64,000 nt of DNA from Thysanoteuthis rhombus (Eukaryota > Mollusca > Cephalopoda > Oegopsida > Thysanoteuthidae), in the NCBI GenBank assembly GCA_963457665.1, contig OY735207.1, forward strand, positions 51,167,015 through 51,231,014, read 5' to 3'. Under the pieces are notes generated by a model. The model was not told the DNA's origin. It searched no databases and saw nothing but the letters and a program-made list of their open reading frames with translations. The stretch's first letter is position 1; each line of letters begins with the position of its first letter. Made by a program: the position numbers and the translations under genes. Of the stretch, positions 1 to 11,850 are shown one piece after another.

Positions 1-475
1 GCCCTGCCAATACTATATGTTTTTACCTCCCATGTGCCTATCCCATCCCTACAATAAATCTTTCTCAAATGACTCCCCTCTGCTTATTAGATTGTGACAG
101 ACCCCCTCCTATGCCCCCACCAATTCCCTGATAACAAAAAATTAGCCTGTATATATCCCAAAACTCATACCATATAGCCTCAGATGTCTCTGAAAGTGGA
201 TAAATTTCACAATTTCTCTTGTGAAGGTAGGCCACCCTGCATTCTTTCACGTCCCTCATAGTGAAAGTGAAAGTGAAAGTTATTCTAAAAAACATGCTGA
301 CAGATATTAGTGATTACATGGACATCTTTTTGTATTTTGAGCACCAAATATTTAATCAATAGTTCTATCCTTAGGTATAGCAATAACAAAGCAATGGTAT
401 TTTCCTAGGAAATTCATCATCTATTTCATCAAATGAAACTTTTGGTATTTACTGGGATAGAGCTGATGTCTGTGA
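1..475. other. Non-coding, nothing recognised
   Basis: Only short chance reading frames. A small GTGAAA run lies near 260-278. Confidence 0.5.
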
Positions 476-487
476 CTGAAGAAGGAG

Positions 488-830
488 GTGCAGGGGTACA
501 ATTCAAAATTGCTTCCCAGAATCCAATGGAAGGGCATTCCCAAAAGCTTAATCAATAATTGTATATCATTATATGATAGCAAATCTCACCAAATCAGTGG
601 TTTCCAATCTTTTTGTTACCAGCAACCTTTTTCATTTAAATGGATTTTCATATTGACCCCAGGCTTTCGAAAGGTCTACCTACTTGACATACCTATGGAT
701 CCTCAGTAATACCTTTGTGGACCCACAATGGTCCATGGCCACCACATTGGGAACCACCACCCCAAGTGTTGGAGTAAGAGGGGTTTCAAGAAGCCAAGGC
801 CCCTGGGCTCCCCCATATCCTCAGCTGCAT
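488..830 (+). repeat. SINE-like dispersed repeat (family A), copy 1, interrupted by a MITE
   Basis: Shares the segments ATTCAAAATTGC, CCCAAAAGCTT, AGCAAATCTCACC and AAGGCCCCTGGG with the copy at 2237-2455, and in reverse with copies near 18.1 and 18.4 kb. The hAT-like MITE at 595-759 lies inside it and is absent from copy 2. Confidence 0.6.
595..759. mobile_element. hAT-type non-autonomous element (MITE)
   Basis: The left end CAGTGGTTTCCAATC and the reverse complement of the right end, TGGTGGTTCCCAATG, form terminal inverted repeats of the CAGTGGTTCTCAA type known from hAT elements. The 8-bp flanks are caccaaat and ccccaagt (6 of 8 match), as expected for a hAT target duplication. No transposase is present. 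The empty site is visible in the copy at 2.37 kb. Confidence 0.6.
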
Positions 831-835
831 CTCTT

Positions 836-2236
836 GTCTTAATGTAATTGGTTTTCCTCGAAGTTAGTATGGGATACTTGATTTTTTGAAGTGACAGTTG
901 ATGATGTAGAAGATTTGACTATCTTGAAAGAAAAGTGAAAGATGTAGTCATGGGTGTCAGCTGCCACTTTTCCAGGGGAGATGGAAAAAAGGATATTTTC
1001 AGGGTGTGTGTGTGGGGTGCAGAAGCATATATTTCCAGGGATACATTCAGAACATAGTGGCAACCCTGTTACACGATAGACATTTCAGCCACCTATAGAG
1101 AGGATGCTGTATTTGCCACCATTTGGATTGTAAGCAAGTACAAACCATTCTATGATCCAGGTAGTGCACTTGACCATTGATGGAGATACATAAAAAATGA
1201 CCCAAGGTCAACACAGTGGAGCAAATAATAATACAGTCTTTTTATACGGCAACATTTAGCTAAAACAATAGTACTGCACCATTATCCTTTATTGATTATA
1301 AGGTTCAAACCTTCGAAACCCTTTGGCTTCAGTGAGAATCCAGAGAATAGATGAAAATGATGCCCTTTGATGCAGTTTCAATTTGAGTTTTTTGTTGAAG
1401 TTTTTTTGAAGGGTAGATCATTTGATGATTGATACGTTTTAGAAGCAATTTTGAGTGAACTTAGATCTTGAGTAGACGACCATCTTGGGTTCTAGTGAGG
1501 TTTTGAAGGATAAAAAAAATCTTGCTGATGTTCAGAGATCTGGTCACATGACTATTTTTCAGGGTTTTCATTGGATGAATCTTAGAGAATCCAACCAATC
1601 AACCAAGGCCACATCAGTAGTAGAAGCTGGTTACATCTTTTTTTAAGGTGTGGTTAGTGCTGATAAAGGATGTATAATTAATTAACTAGGATATGAAATT
1701 CCAACACCTTGATTATTGAATTTATGTATGAAAAGGTTACTTTGTCAAAATAAATTAGCAGAAATATTTATCTTAGGTAAGATCCCGAGCCCCGTTCAAT
1801 TTAATCTTATGACATCTCAATGAATATTAATTAACTCTAATGATGGGAGAAAATAGTATTTGTATCAGATTTTTCTCCTTTTAGGACAATACCACAAACC
1901 TACTTTATGCAATCTAATCTATCTAATGACAATCTTGTCCAAGACCAATCAATGTAAGCTTGTTAGTTGTTTCAAGTTTAATACAAAATGAATATATAAG
2001 AATTTTAGTCAACGATATCTTGTCTTAACCTATGTATAGATAAACTAACACAGAGCACAGCTTTATGTATATCGTTAAAAAAGCAATGAGTATTTACTGG
2101 TACACAATAATGATAATATCATTCAATAATCACCTAGCTCCATCAAAGGGCTTGATGAAAAAAATTGAAGAAGATCCAATGTATCTGACAACTTTTGAAT
2201 GTCAAAACCAGTTGGGCTTTAGGTATTTTATCAGAT
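836..2236. other. Non-coding, nothing recognised
   Basis: AT-rich sequence with only short chance frames and no family signature I can name. Confidence 0.5.
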
Positions 2237-2455
2237 GAGGTGCAGGGATGTAGCTGAAGGAAGGGGTGGGGGCTATTCAAAATTGCCCTCAGCCCCTAAT
2301 GGAGGGGTGCCCCAAAAGCTTTATGAATAGTAGTTCACCTATTGCATTTCTACTAGCATTATACAATAACAAATCTCACTAAATGTTAGTGGGCCTTCTT
2401 TAAGGAGTCAAGACTCCTGGGTCCTCAAATCTCCAGATAGGCCCCTGGTAGGGTG
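2237..2455 (+). repeat. SINE-like dispersed repeat (family A), copy 2
   Basis: Runs from GGTGCAGGGATG to near CTCCAGATAGG and is collinear with copy 1, but without the MITE. No clear pol III boxes were seen, so 'SINE-like' refers only to length and dispersal. Confidence 0.6.
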
Positions 2456-2920
2456 CAAGGGAGATGAATCAGATTTTACAAGAGTATTTATCATCCAAAC
2501 TGCTATCATTGAAATTGATTGTTCAGTTGAAGTTTTTATTTGTAAAATGGGTTAAGCAACATTTCGCCTGGACAGTAAAAAATAGGTAACGATCAGTTGA
2601 AAGGGCAAATAAAACTTACATAAATTTTGAATAAGGGCCTTTGTTCCTTACAATTAGTTTTATGCTTCTGAAATCTGCTTTATACTTGGTATTGATTTAT
2701 AAGGTTAGCTTAGTTTGGCCTTGTGCCACACTAGTTGAGCACCTAGAGAGGACCAAGCAGCTTACTCACAATGACCTTCAAGACTAGCTTGCTCAATATC
2801 TCTCTATGCCAGTATAAATTATTATTATTGATGCCAGATTTGTAACACTCATTACTACAAGTCTAACAGGAAGAAAAAAAGCGACTGTGTACAGATGTAT
2901 CATTATTATCATTACTTACA

Positions 2921-3026
2921 GCCAAATTGAATTGGATACTGCTTTTTTGTATGATCACTGGAGTTAAGCAATGTCGAACCTGGGCAGTACCTAGATGGGT
3001 GACTGTCTAGGAATACTAGTTGCCAG
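2921..3026 (+). pseudogene. 5S rRNA-derived sequence
   Basis: The stretch GATCACTGGAGTTAAGCAA, then GTCGAACCTGGGCAGTACC and GATGGGTGACTG-CTAGGAATAC, is collinear with the middle and 3' half of animal 5S rRNA. That includes the box A region (AGTTAAGCAA) and the GGGTGACCG-like box C. The 5' third is poorly preserved. It directly precedes an RTE LINE stub. It is a pseudogene or a 5S-derived SINE head, not a working gene. Confidence 0.75.
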
Positions 3027-3055
3027 AACCAGTTTGAAAGGCATCCTCTGCTCTC

Positions 3056-3292
3056 ATCATCATCATCATCAGTCTTTTAACATCTGTCGTTGGACATAGA
3101 CCTTCCCCAGGATTCGTCACACTTCTCTAGCAGAGCCAGTACTTTCTGAATTTGTCTAGCTTGTCTCTCCACCTAATATTCTGCTAGCCTCGGTTGCGCA
3201 TGTGATCTCGGAGAATTCATGTTTTGAGTCGTGATGTCCATCGGTTGTCCGCCATTCTTGCAACATGGCCAGCCCACTGCCACTGATCTCTA
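3056..3292 (-). mobile_element. RTE-clade LINE, 3' end fragment
   Basis: Starts with (CAT)5, the reverse complement of the (TGA)n tail, followed by GTCTTTTAACATCTGTCGTT. It continues with the same 3' coding sequence as the longer copy at 14074-15268. Truncated at its 5' side near 3292. Confidence 0.8.
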
Positions 3293-3359
3293 AATGTATT
3301 GGAATGGTAGAATTGAATACAATACTTCCTCCATATTAAGCGCCCAGGCATAGCAAATC

Positions 3360-4330
3360 AAGTCCTGAAACTGCTAAGACTCTCTGCTGAGATAAAAAAA
3401 AGAGCCATGCATTATTAAGAGACAAGTTTGGCAAGGTAAAAAAAATCTGCTCACCCCAGTTTCATTTGGGTATCGAATCATGACATTCACTCAAGTTCAA
3501 CAGGATAAAAAAAGTCAAACTGCTGACTTAGATATTGATATTCAGTGAGGAGGTCGGATTGTCAACTATTACTGGCACGGAAAGTGGAACCTTATCTGAG
3601 GCTATTAGTGATCACTTAGCACTGATGTTCTCGGGAAACGCATGAATCCATCTCTTTTCCTCCCCTCAACTATAGGTAAAATAACAGGGTTCTCTAGTCT
3701 TGGTTGGCAACCAGTCTAGAAGAAAGACAACTTTGAATTCAAAACTAAGTGCCACTTATGTATCATTGTTTTATTATTGGTATCAGAAGTACATGATTGG
3801 TAAAGTAAAAAAAAAAAAAAGGAAGAAGAAACTGCCCATCCCAGTTCTGCTATTGGTACCAGACCGTTAATGTTCATCACCATTTCCAAATCAGGCAAAG
3901 TAAAAAGAAAAACAGCTTACTCTATCATGATGTTTCTATTAGTAGTACCAGGTACAAGTCAAGTTGTGCGGTCCCTAAGATGAAGTGTGGCCTCCTTTAC
4001 ACAGCTAGTAGTATTGTTTTGTTTTCATATCTCATACACCAATGACTTTAGTCACGAATTACCTAAGCCTACCACTACACTGACCTCTAACCCTAAACTT
4101 AACTCTACCCCTGCCCCAACGTTGTGCAGTAGGAGTATCAACAGTACTTTTGGAGTATGAGATGCAAAAATAAAGCAATACTACTGTATAGGAAGCACTA
4201 CACTGCTTTTTAGGGACCACACTACTTGAGTAGTATGAAGTATCGGACTAGTAACACTCGTTATTACATTTTTGCTAGATAAAAAAGAACTGCTTATCCA
4301 GGCAATTGTACTGAATCGGTAACGGAACAA
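3360..4330. repeat. Degenerate dispersed repeat around A-rich cores
   Basis: At about 3433, 3803, 3898 and 4278 a similar motif recurs: G-rich lead, a run of A, then CTGCTCA/CTGCCCA, CCCAGTT and GGTA(T/C)C. Spacing is irregular, so this is not a clean tandem array. No gene seen. Confidence 0.35.
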
Positions 4331-4428
4331 ACCTTTGCCTACTCTATAAAATCTGCGATGACCACGGAGTATTTATAACCGAGCCGCACTCGTCGTCTGT
4401 TTACCTCCATTAACGCTTCTCTTTAGAT

Positions 4429-4985
4429 CGGTGCTTCTCAAATTTTATCGTATGACGACGCACTTACAAATGTATCTGGTTTACGCGACACAGCATCTTT
4501 AGAAAACGAACTGAATAGTATAAAAACATTTCAGTAGTAAATGAAGAAAACCTATATCAGAATACTGATCTACATACTCATCTTTTCATCATCCGCAAAA
4601 AAAAAAAAAGAAGGATGTCGTGATTTTTTATTTCTTTTGCTCGTCGCTAAAAAGGTGGGGATTTCACAGAATTTAGAGATGAAAACCACCAAATTGACAA
4701 CTCAGTGGTCGAAGCAGGACAGATATAATACCTTTACTGGACACGTTCAAGGCTGGAATTACGTACGTGGAAAAATTTACCTGGTACACTTTGGGGGATA
4801 ATTGCAGCACGCAATAATCGTTGGTTGAATGCGTTCAAAATAAATATGATAGCGTAATGTTGGCAATAAAATGGACTAAAATTGGCTAGATTTTATTTCC
4901 AGATAACTGTATAGCTAATACACACACACACACACACATATATATACACACACATATATATACACACACATTTGCACATACACAG

Positions 4986-5020
<35 letters not shown>

Positions 5021-5167
5021 CACACACATGTATATATATATGTAAATATATATATATATACACGCACACATTCACACATATACACACACATATATATATA
5101 TATACACACGTATCTATCTATCTGTATATATATATATAGACACATATATATCTATATATATCTGTAC

Positions 5168-5224
<57 letters not shown>

Positions 5225-5236
5225 TCTATATATCTG

Positions 5237-5321
<85 letters not shown>

Positions 5322-5635
5322 GTCGATATCTAATGTGTTATATAATTATACATTTCAGTGCATTCATACGAATTCTGGAGCGTATGTATTGAACTAATAT
5401 AACATTTCTAGCTGTGTACTTATCTTGAGCGTCCGTATTAAATTTACGTAACATTTTTTAGCTATCTAGAAATGAAATCGAACCAATTTTAGTCATTTCG
5501 AAGTTAGTCATTGAGAAATCTAGTCAATTTTAGCCATTTTCAAAGCCGGTTTTATGTTACTGTATTTTGGACCCATTAAACCAGGGATAGCCTCCGCACA
5601 CCGTTGTGCCGCGGTACGCAGCTTGAGAACCGTTG
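4429..5635. mobile_element. Decayed hAT-like non-autonomous element
   Basis: The left end CGGTGCTTCTCAAATTTT and the reverse complement of the right end (CAACGGTTCTCAAGC, then a GCCGCGGCAC-like segment) resemble hAT termini. Candidate 8-bp flanks CTTTAGAT and CTTTGAGT are only partly alike. The interior holds a long compound microsatellite and no transposase. Confidence 0.4.
4917..5316. repeat. Compound microsatellite (CA)n/(TA)n/(TC)n
   Basis: About 400 bp of alternating CA, TA and TC dinucleotide blocks. It gives spurious open frames rich in Cys-Val or Ile-Tyr on the minus strand. Confidence 0.95.
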
Positions 5636-6929
5636 CTTTGAGTTACGGCTACTACTACGAAGACTACGGCTAGAAATACTGCTACTATGAATTCCTCTGA
5701 CGTGGGCCGACCCGATTTCCAAGAGCCGCTGCTGCTTGTTCCACGGTTTCGTGTTTGTGTACTTGTATCTTTTGGGAAACACCCCCTCGTGCGTAATATC
5801 CATGACGCAGCTAGCAGATTATTGACCTTTTGTGGAAATCACACTCGTGCGTGTCTCTATGGTTTTCTGAGGAAAGGTGATTGGAAAAAGTCATAGGAGA
5901 ACAAGAAAGTATTTGCATATCGAGTGGGTAATTCGTATCGTTCTTAGAGGGGAGGAGAGAGTAAGTGGGTGAGCAGTGGGCACGATTGTATCGTTCATAG
6001 AGAGGGGCTTAGAGGAAGAAGAAGTTTGACGGTGTGTTGATTATCCGAGATCGTAAGAAAGAAAAAAACAAAAACAAAAACAAAAACCAAAAAAAAAAAA
6101 TCTCCAATTTCTCTGAACCACGCAATATGATCTTTTTAAATCTTCTGTCTGTACCAATGTGGTCCCGGGAAAGTTTTTTTTTTAAATTTTTTTTTAGTGA
6201 ATTAGCTTTTGGGAAATCACCCCTTAAAATATGTTATTATGGGCAAATCAGTAACAGGGTGGGAGTCCCACGTCTAAATTAGATACGAATTACAGAATTC
6301 TCAAGATTTTGCCTGGAAACTAGAATAGCAAGTAGGAATTGCACTCCCTCGTTACTCCTTGGCCTCAAACAATTTCCCCATCGTTAAAGGCCTGAAGGGT
6401 AATCGATTTACAATGAAATTCATGCTAAAATGGACTGCATTTTTTTTTCCTGATAAGCCGTATTTTTCCGAGATCATAAAAAAATATCTAAAAATCTCAA
6501 TTATCACTTTTTAAAGACAAATTAAACTAATACTATCAGATTTCAATCTAGACTAGTGGGTACTACGGTATAGATTATAGAAATATGCTGAATGTGAGGG
6601 GAAGAATGACTTATGTTTATTTTCTTTTAAGCGTACGAACACAAGCATTTTTCCAAGATCGCCGAAAACCTTATCAAGTCACAAATTTCACTTTTTAAAA
6701 ACAAATTAACTGAAATGCTCTCTATCTATCTATTTATCTATTTTATCAATTATTTCTTTTGACAGAGATTCAAATCTAAAATCTATTGTGATAAAATATT
6801 TTTAGTATGATTCATTACTTTCCATCGTCTACATTTACTTAATTAAAGTATTACCAATTTGATGAAAATTTTTGATTACTTCGTATCAAATAGATTAAAG
6901 CATTACTTATTTCATCAAACTTTTTAATG
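5636..6929. other. Non-coding, nothing recognised
   Basis: AT-rich with poly-A and poly-T runs and a short CTAT repeat near 6720. No conserved frame. Confidence 0.5.
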
Positions 6930-7930
6930 ACCTTTTCCCTGCCAAAAACGTAAGTTATGACTTTTTCCTACGACCTTTTGTCCAGTATACATTATGACTT
7001 TTTTAAAAAGACTTTTCTCCTATTACTTTTTCTTTAGCACAGTGGTCTCCAACCTTTTTTTCATGATGCGAACCCCAAATATTACTGAGAGATTCAGGAA
7101 GAACCCTTCTACTTGAAGAAATTAAATATCGACCACATCTTATCATTTTCCTTTATTAAAAAGACTATCATTTTATAAAAGAATAACAGAATGAAATAGA
7201 ATCTCGAAGAACTAAATCAATCAAATAGCAAGAATCTGAAGTTTTAATTGTTTCATCAAATTGTCTAATTGTGGTAAGAGCCTTTTTTTTCTTCAAGAAG
7301 CCCAGCATTTTTTCCGTGAACTTGATTGGTTCGTACGGTCCCACGTTAATGAACATTGCAATTTCCATGACTTTTTTCTAGGATACATCATGACTTTTCC
7401 CTTGATTTTTCAAGCGTATATTAGCGTACATTATGACTTTTTTTTTCACACTCCTCCTTGACCTTTCATTCATTGATCAACCTTTACCCAATGTTCTTGC
7501 ATACATTTGCATTCATTATTACGTTTTTTCCCATGCCCCCCCCCCGTGATCTTTCATTAATTAATCATTATCTTATTCATTGATCACCCTTAATTCATTG
7601 ACCAACCTTTTCCAATTTTCTAGCATACATTATGATTTTTTCCATGGGACTTTTTTTTTCATAGCGTACATTAACATACGTACATTATGACTTTTTTCCA
7701 TGACCTTTTGAAAAAGATCATCATTGATTACCCCTAACATGCCATGATGGCAAAAGATGTTTGTCATGTGACAGTTTCTATTGAGTGACTAATAATATCG
7801 GCCATACGTATCCCCTGACCCCGACCCACGTTTTTTAATGACTTTTTGCGTGACTTTTTCTCCCCTTGATGACTTTATTTCTGGCGTCCATTAGCGTGCA
7901 TCATGACTTTTTTTCCACGGCGTTTTTTCT
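6930..7930. repeat. Block of short degenerate repeats (CATTATGACTTTTT and TTCATTGATCA)
   Basis: The phrases 'TACATTATGACTTTTTTCC', 'CCATGACCTTTT' and 'TTCATTGATCAACCTT' recur many times at irregular spacing. The TTCATTGATCA phrase is also part of dispersed family B. A hAT-like end, CAGTGGTCTCCAACCTTTTT, lies at about 7040 without a visible partner. Confidence 0.5.
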
Positions 7931-8126
7931 TGCAATCATTAAGGAAGCCTCTGACTGGGGAATGTCAGTGCCTGATATCTTCCTCATCGAAATTTCCAGA
8001 TTCCACCCTCAACCAAAGACATAGCTAGAAATTTGAGCGTCCTTACTCCTCATTGAATCTGAAAAAAAAACCCCAACTTTTCTTTTTTTTAAAATCCCCA
8101 CCTCAAAAATAATTATTTTCGTAGGG

Positions 8127-8372
8127 GGTTGATTTCACAATAGAAATTTATGCTAAATTGGTCCCTTTGTTTGTGTCCGGCAGCGTTCACGCTTATTTTA
8201 TGAAAATTTGGACTTTTCAGTCATGCAGCAAAAGATGCAGGAGAAATTACTTATTCATTGATCAACCTTCTTATCCTCAATTTTTTTATTGATCATCCCC
8301 AACATGTTACGCTGCCAAAAGACATTGGTCAGGTGACTGTTTTTATTCAGTGACTAACCAGACATACCCATA
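8127..8372 (-). repeat. Dispersed repeat family B copy
   Basis: On the minus strand it reads GGTTAGTCACTGAATA, GTCACCTGACCAATGTC, then GATCAATGAATAAG, GCGTGAACGCTGCCGG and CAAATTGG-like ends, in the same order as the other family B copies. A partial second copy lies just upstream at 7715-7815. Confidence 0.65.
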
Positions 8373-8699
8373 AAGCTTTCAGGGGCTGAAGGGAAGGGGG
8401 CAATATTAAATTGCACTCACTTCTTCCCTCATTTACAGTTCTGTCTCCGTTCACGTTTTTTTTTCTTATTGTTTATGATATTAAATGATACTACTGATTA
8501 TTCCTTTGTTCTGTTACTCCCACACAGAGACATAAAACATTTCTATAATCTTCATCTCTTGGTCTGTTCGCTAATTCATTAAAAATGATACGTTTAATCC
8601 TCCGCTGGTGACATAATAATGTCATTCATTACGATTTTATCATATTCATATCCATCCACACGGCGAATGACGACATCATGATTGCCAGGGTTTCCATAA

Positions 8700-8947
8700 T
8701 TTTGAGCCCACGCCTTACCGATTTATCTTCCATCTCTCCCTCTCCACCTCCACGATTTCTATTCATTTTCTTTTCTTTTCGTTCTTTTATTCTTTCCTTC
8801 TTTCTCCACGTCTCTTTTCTTTCTTGATTTGTCCCTCCTTTCTCTTCATCCTCTTTTCATCGTTCTTTTTCCCCTGTTCATTCTTCTTTAATCTTCGTCT
8901 TTTTCTCTTCTTATGTAACATTCCTGTCTTCTCTCTCTCTCTTCCCG

Positions 8948-8980
<33 letters not shown>

Positions 8981-9610
8981 GTTCTCTTTGCTGCCGTTCT
9001 CTCCCCTCTTCTTCTCATCCATTCCCCCCTTTCTTCTTCCTTTATTTTGCTCTCCCTTCTTCGTCTTGTCTCATATTCTTTTTTTCTTTTTTCTTGTTCT
9101 CTTTTAAACTGTTTTTTGCTATCTTGTAGAACTTCCATTCTCCTTCTTTTGGTTAATCTTTTTCTTAATTTTCCCCTCTTTCTCCGCCTCCTCCTCTCTC
9201 TTTACGTCCTATTCTTCCTCCTTTTCCTCATTCTCCATGTCCAACGTATTTTTATCTCTCTCTCTTCTCCTCATCTTCTATTATCCAACCCTTCCCTTCT
9301 TCGCGCCCTCCATCTTTCCCTCATTCTCTCCTGCTTTCTTCATGTCGTTCTATTTCCTTTTCTTCTCTCTCCTCTTCTCTCTCATCTTTTCCCCTCCTTC
9401 CTCTTTTTTTCTTCGACCCTTTCATCTTTCTCTTCCTCCTTCATCACGTCTCTCCATTTTCCCTAGTTCATCTTTTCTTCTCTTTTATCCCCTCCTCTTC
9501 GCCCGTTCTCCTAACTCTCCTCTCTCCTCTTATCTTTTCTCTGTCTCCTCCTCCTCCTCCTCCTTATTTTCCCCTTTCTCACCCTACTTGCAGTTCCAAT
9601 CCACCCCTCT
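8700..9610 (+). repeat. Long polypyrimidine tract
   Basis: About 900 bp where the plus strand is almost all C and T, with (TC)n near 8932-8972 and (CTC)n near 9548. Open frames here are Leu/Ser/Phe-rich on the plus strand and Arg/Glu-rich on the minus strand, and are composition artefacts. Confidence 0.9.
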
Positions 9611-9809
9611 ATTTCTGCCCCAAGTCCAGGCAACAGCGGATCCTTTTTAGCAAATTTTTTTCATGACCTTAAAAGATTTTGCGAAAAATTATTACGTTAC
9701 AACTTGTTACTTTGATGATGAAAGAAGTCCAAATCGATTTAGGAAAATGAGATACGAACCTAAAGTTCTTTTGCCTTTTATAAAGAAAATAAGCAGTTAC
9801 TTTTACAAA

Positions 9810-10075
9810 ACAAAACAGTCATCCAATGGAAACCGTCACATGACCAATGTCTTTTTCGCAGCATGTCGAGTTGGGGGTGATCAATTGAAAAATTCCAAAA
9901 AGGAGTGATCAATGAATAAATTACTTCATTAGCTTTTTTTTCGGACAGTGATCACTAAAAGAAAATCTGAATTTTCAAAAAAAAAAAAAAAAAAAAAAAG
10001 AGCGTGAATGTTGCCGGACTCAAAGTAAGGGACCTATTTAGCATAAATTCACATTGCTAATTGACCTCCTCACTA
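9810..10075 (+). repeat. Dispersed repeat family B copy
   Basis: Contains GGAAACCGTCACATGACCAA, GGGGGTGATCAATTGA, GTGATCAATGAATAAATTAC, an A run, GCGTGAATGTTGCCGGACTC and TTAGCATAAATTCACATTG, in family order. Confidence 0.7.
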
Positions 10076-10284
10076 AAAAAAAAACCGTACATGGTGGACA
10101 TTTTCAAAAGACAAAAAACAAAACAAAAACAGACAAATAAATAATGGTGAATAAAATCGTTTTATGTCTCCGAGTAACGAAAAAATAATGAATAGCATCA
10201 TTTAATATCATGAACACAAAAAACAAAAAAAAAAACAAAACAAAAAACAAAAACAAAACATGGATGGGTTCAGGGTATTAGCGA

Positions 10285-10665
10285 TTCGCGAACGTCTTTT
10301 GGGGGTTGGGTGACCATTAGGAAATTAGGGAAAAAAAGGGGTGATCAATGAATAAGTTATTTCTCTTGCCTTTTGTTACTTCACTAGAAACTCTGGATTT
10401 AAAAAAAGAAAAAAAAAATGTCAAAGCTGCCAGACACTAAACGAGTAATCGATTTAGTGTAAACTTACACCGTATATTCAAAGGCTGGGACTTTCAAAAA
10501 ACAAAAGCATAAGTTCTTTCTAGACACACTAAGGAGTGAATGTTTAAATTTTAAGCCTTCTAGCTCCATTATAATAGCATATGTACGTACATAGCCAGCC
10601 AGAATCACTTAAAACTGAAGAAACCTGTTGACAGTTTTGGTTGACGTTTCTTAATTGGACATTAT
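10285..10665 (+). repeat. Dispersed repeat family B copy with extended 3' part
   Basis: Begins at AACGTCTTTTGGGGGTTGG and ends after GACAGTTTTGGTTGACG. The last ~150 bp (AGTGAATGTT, CTAGCTCCATTA, AACTGAAGAAACCT) match the copy at 33630-34055, showing that the element is at least ~430 bp long. A CAAAA-rich run precedes it at 10110-10260. Confidence 0.65.
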
Positions 10666-11400
10666 ATCTATTTTTATTTTTATTACGAGAGGAAAAAATC
10701 TTCATCTCGAAAAGGACAGAATAAATCAGAGAAAAACAAAAATATTCGAAAATGGTAACAAAAAGCAAGAAAGACAGATAAAGAGTTCATTTCGTGTAAG
10801 ATTGGCTTGCGAGGTCAGATTGAAAAAACTGAAAAAAATATGTAAATGCTATTTCCATCCGGCACAGCTAGAAAATGAAGAAGGAACAAGCGTGGGTCGA
10901 GCTACGTAGAGAAATTTCAATTAAAAAGAACCCACGTAATTCTTGGTAATCATAAATTAGCCTTAACAACAATAACACCAACAAAATCATTTCCCATCTG
11001 ATATAAATAAGATGTTTTCTAACTTATTCTTTATGGATTTTCCATTTTCATTGATTCTGTGGTAAATTCCTTCTGTTTTTTTCTACTTTGTAATCCAGAC
11101 ATTTTACGTAAAATATGGGTCGACCTCACACAAATTACAAAATCTTCAACATGTTCTGAATGACAGAAAGACGTTTTCACAAAATTGCATGAAAGAAAAA
11201 TCCTTAAATTCGGAATGGCAGTCATCAATGGGAAAGAACCAGGAACTGTATCAAGTTGATTTTCGGTAGGTGTTATTGCCTCGGGCCTAAGGAAATGCAG
11301 TGAAGTTGTTTGGGTTAGTGGTTCTCGAGAAAGCTGAATTAATCGGCAGAGAAACAAGTTCCATGTACTGTCCCTTACAAATGACTATCCAAATGAAGAA
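10666..11400. other. Non-coding, nothing recognised
   Basis: One 108-codon open frame on the minus strand (11031-11357) has no recognisable motif and is treated as chance. Confidence 0.45.
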
Positions 11401-11404
11401 TCGT

Positions 11405-11850
11405 CTATTTAATATATCCCCATGAGATTTTCAATGTGTGCTAAGGGGACGTGTCTTTAGAAATTAGTTTTCAGATATCCCTAATAAAAATGTCAGTATT
11501 TATAATTTGGGGTATGCGTTCGCGCTCACACAGATAAAGTCTTGTTGAATTTTGAGCAAAATTAGGTAAAAAACAAAAAAATTGACATGACTGTGTTTCC
11601 TGGAGTTTTTCTTCTCTGTGATGCATGAAAAGTTACAGCCAAAAATGCGTAGCTAGGTATTTGGCATTTTACAAGGAAATTCAAGTATGTGTATTTTCGA
11701 GTTCCCTGTCTATGCATTGTGGATTTGACACACGTATATATATCGTTGCAAAGAAAATTATCTCAGCCTTTCAAAAGTGTGCCTTGGAATTTGTACTTAC
11801 TGTATATGAAAAGTTACAGCCAAAAAACGAAGGTATTTTCTCATAGTATG
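11405..11850 (-). repeat. Left arm of a long inverted repeat, with ~185-bp tandem units
   Basis: Reverse complement of the array at 15400-16375. Both share TATCCCCAT, AATTTGGGGT(A/C)TGCG, ATTTTGAGCAAAATA/TAGG, AATTGACATGACTGTG and CATGAAAAGTTACAGCC. The last phrase occurs twice here (11626 and 11808), showing a tandem unit of about 183 bp. Confidence 0.75.

Noticed and set aside
4886-5145. Cys-Val and Ile-Tyr rich open frames
   Set aside because: Direct translation of the (CA)n/(TA)n microsatellite. The same reason applies at 15206-15560, 29528-29853 and 41827-42103.
8824-9650. Long Leu/Ser/Phe-rich frames resembling membrane proteins
   Set aside because: Composition artefact of the polypyrimidine tract. 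No start context, no conserved motif.
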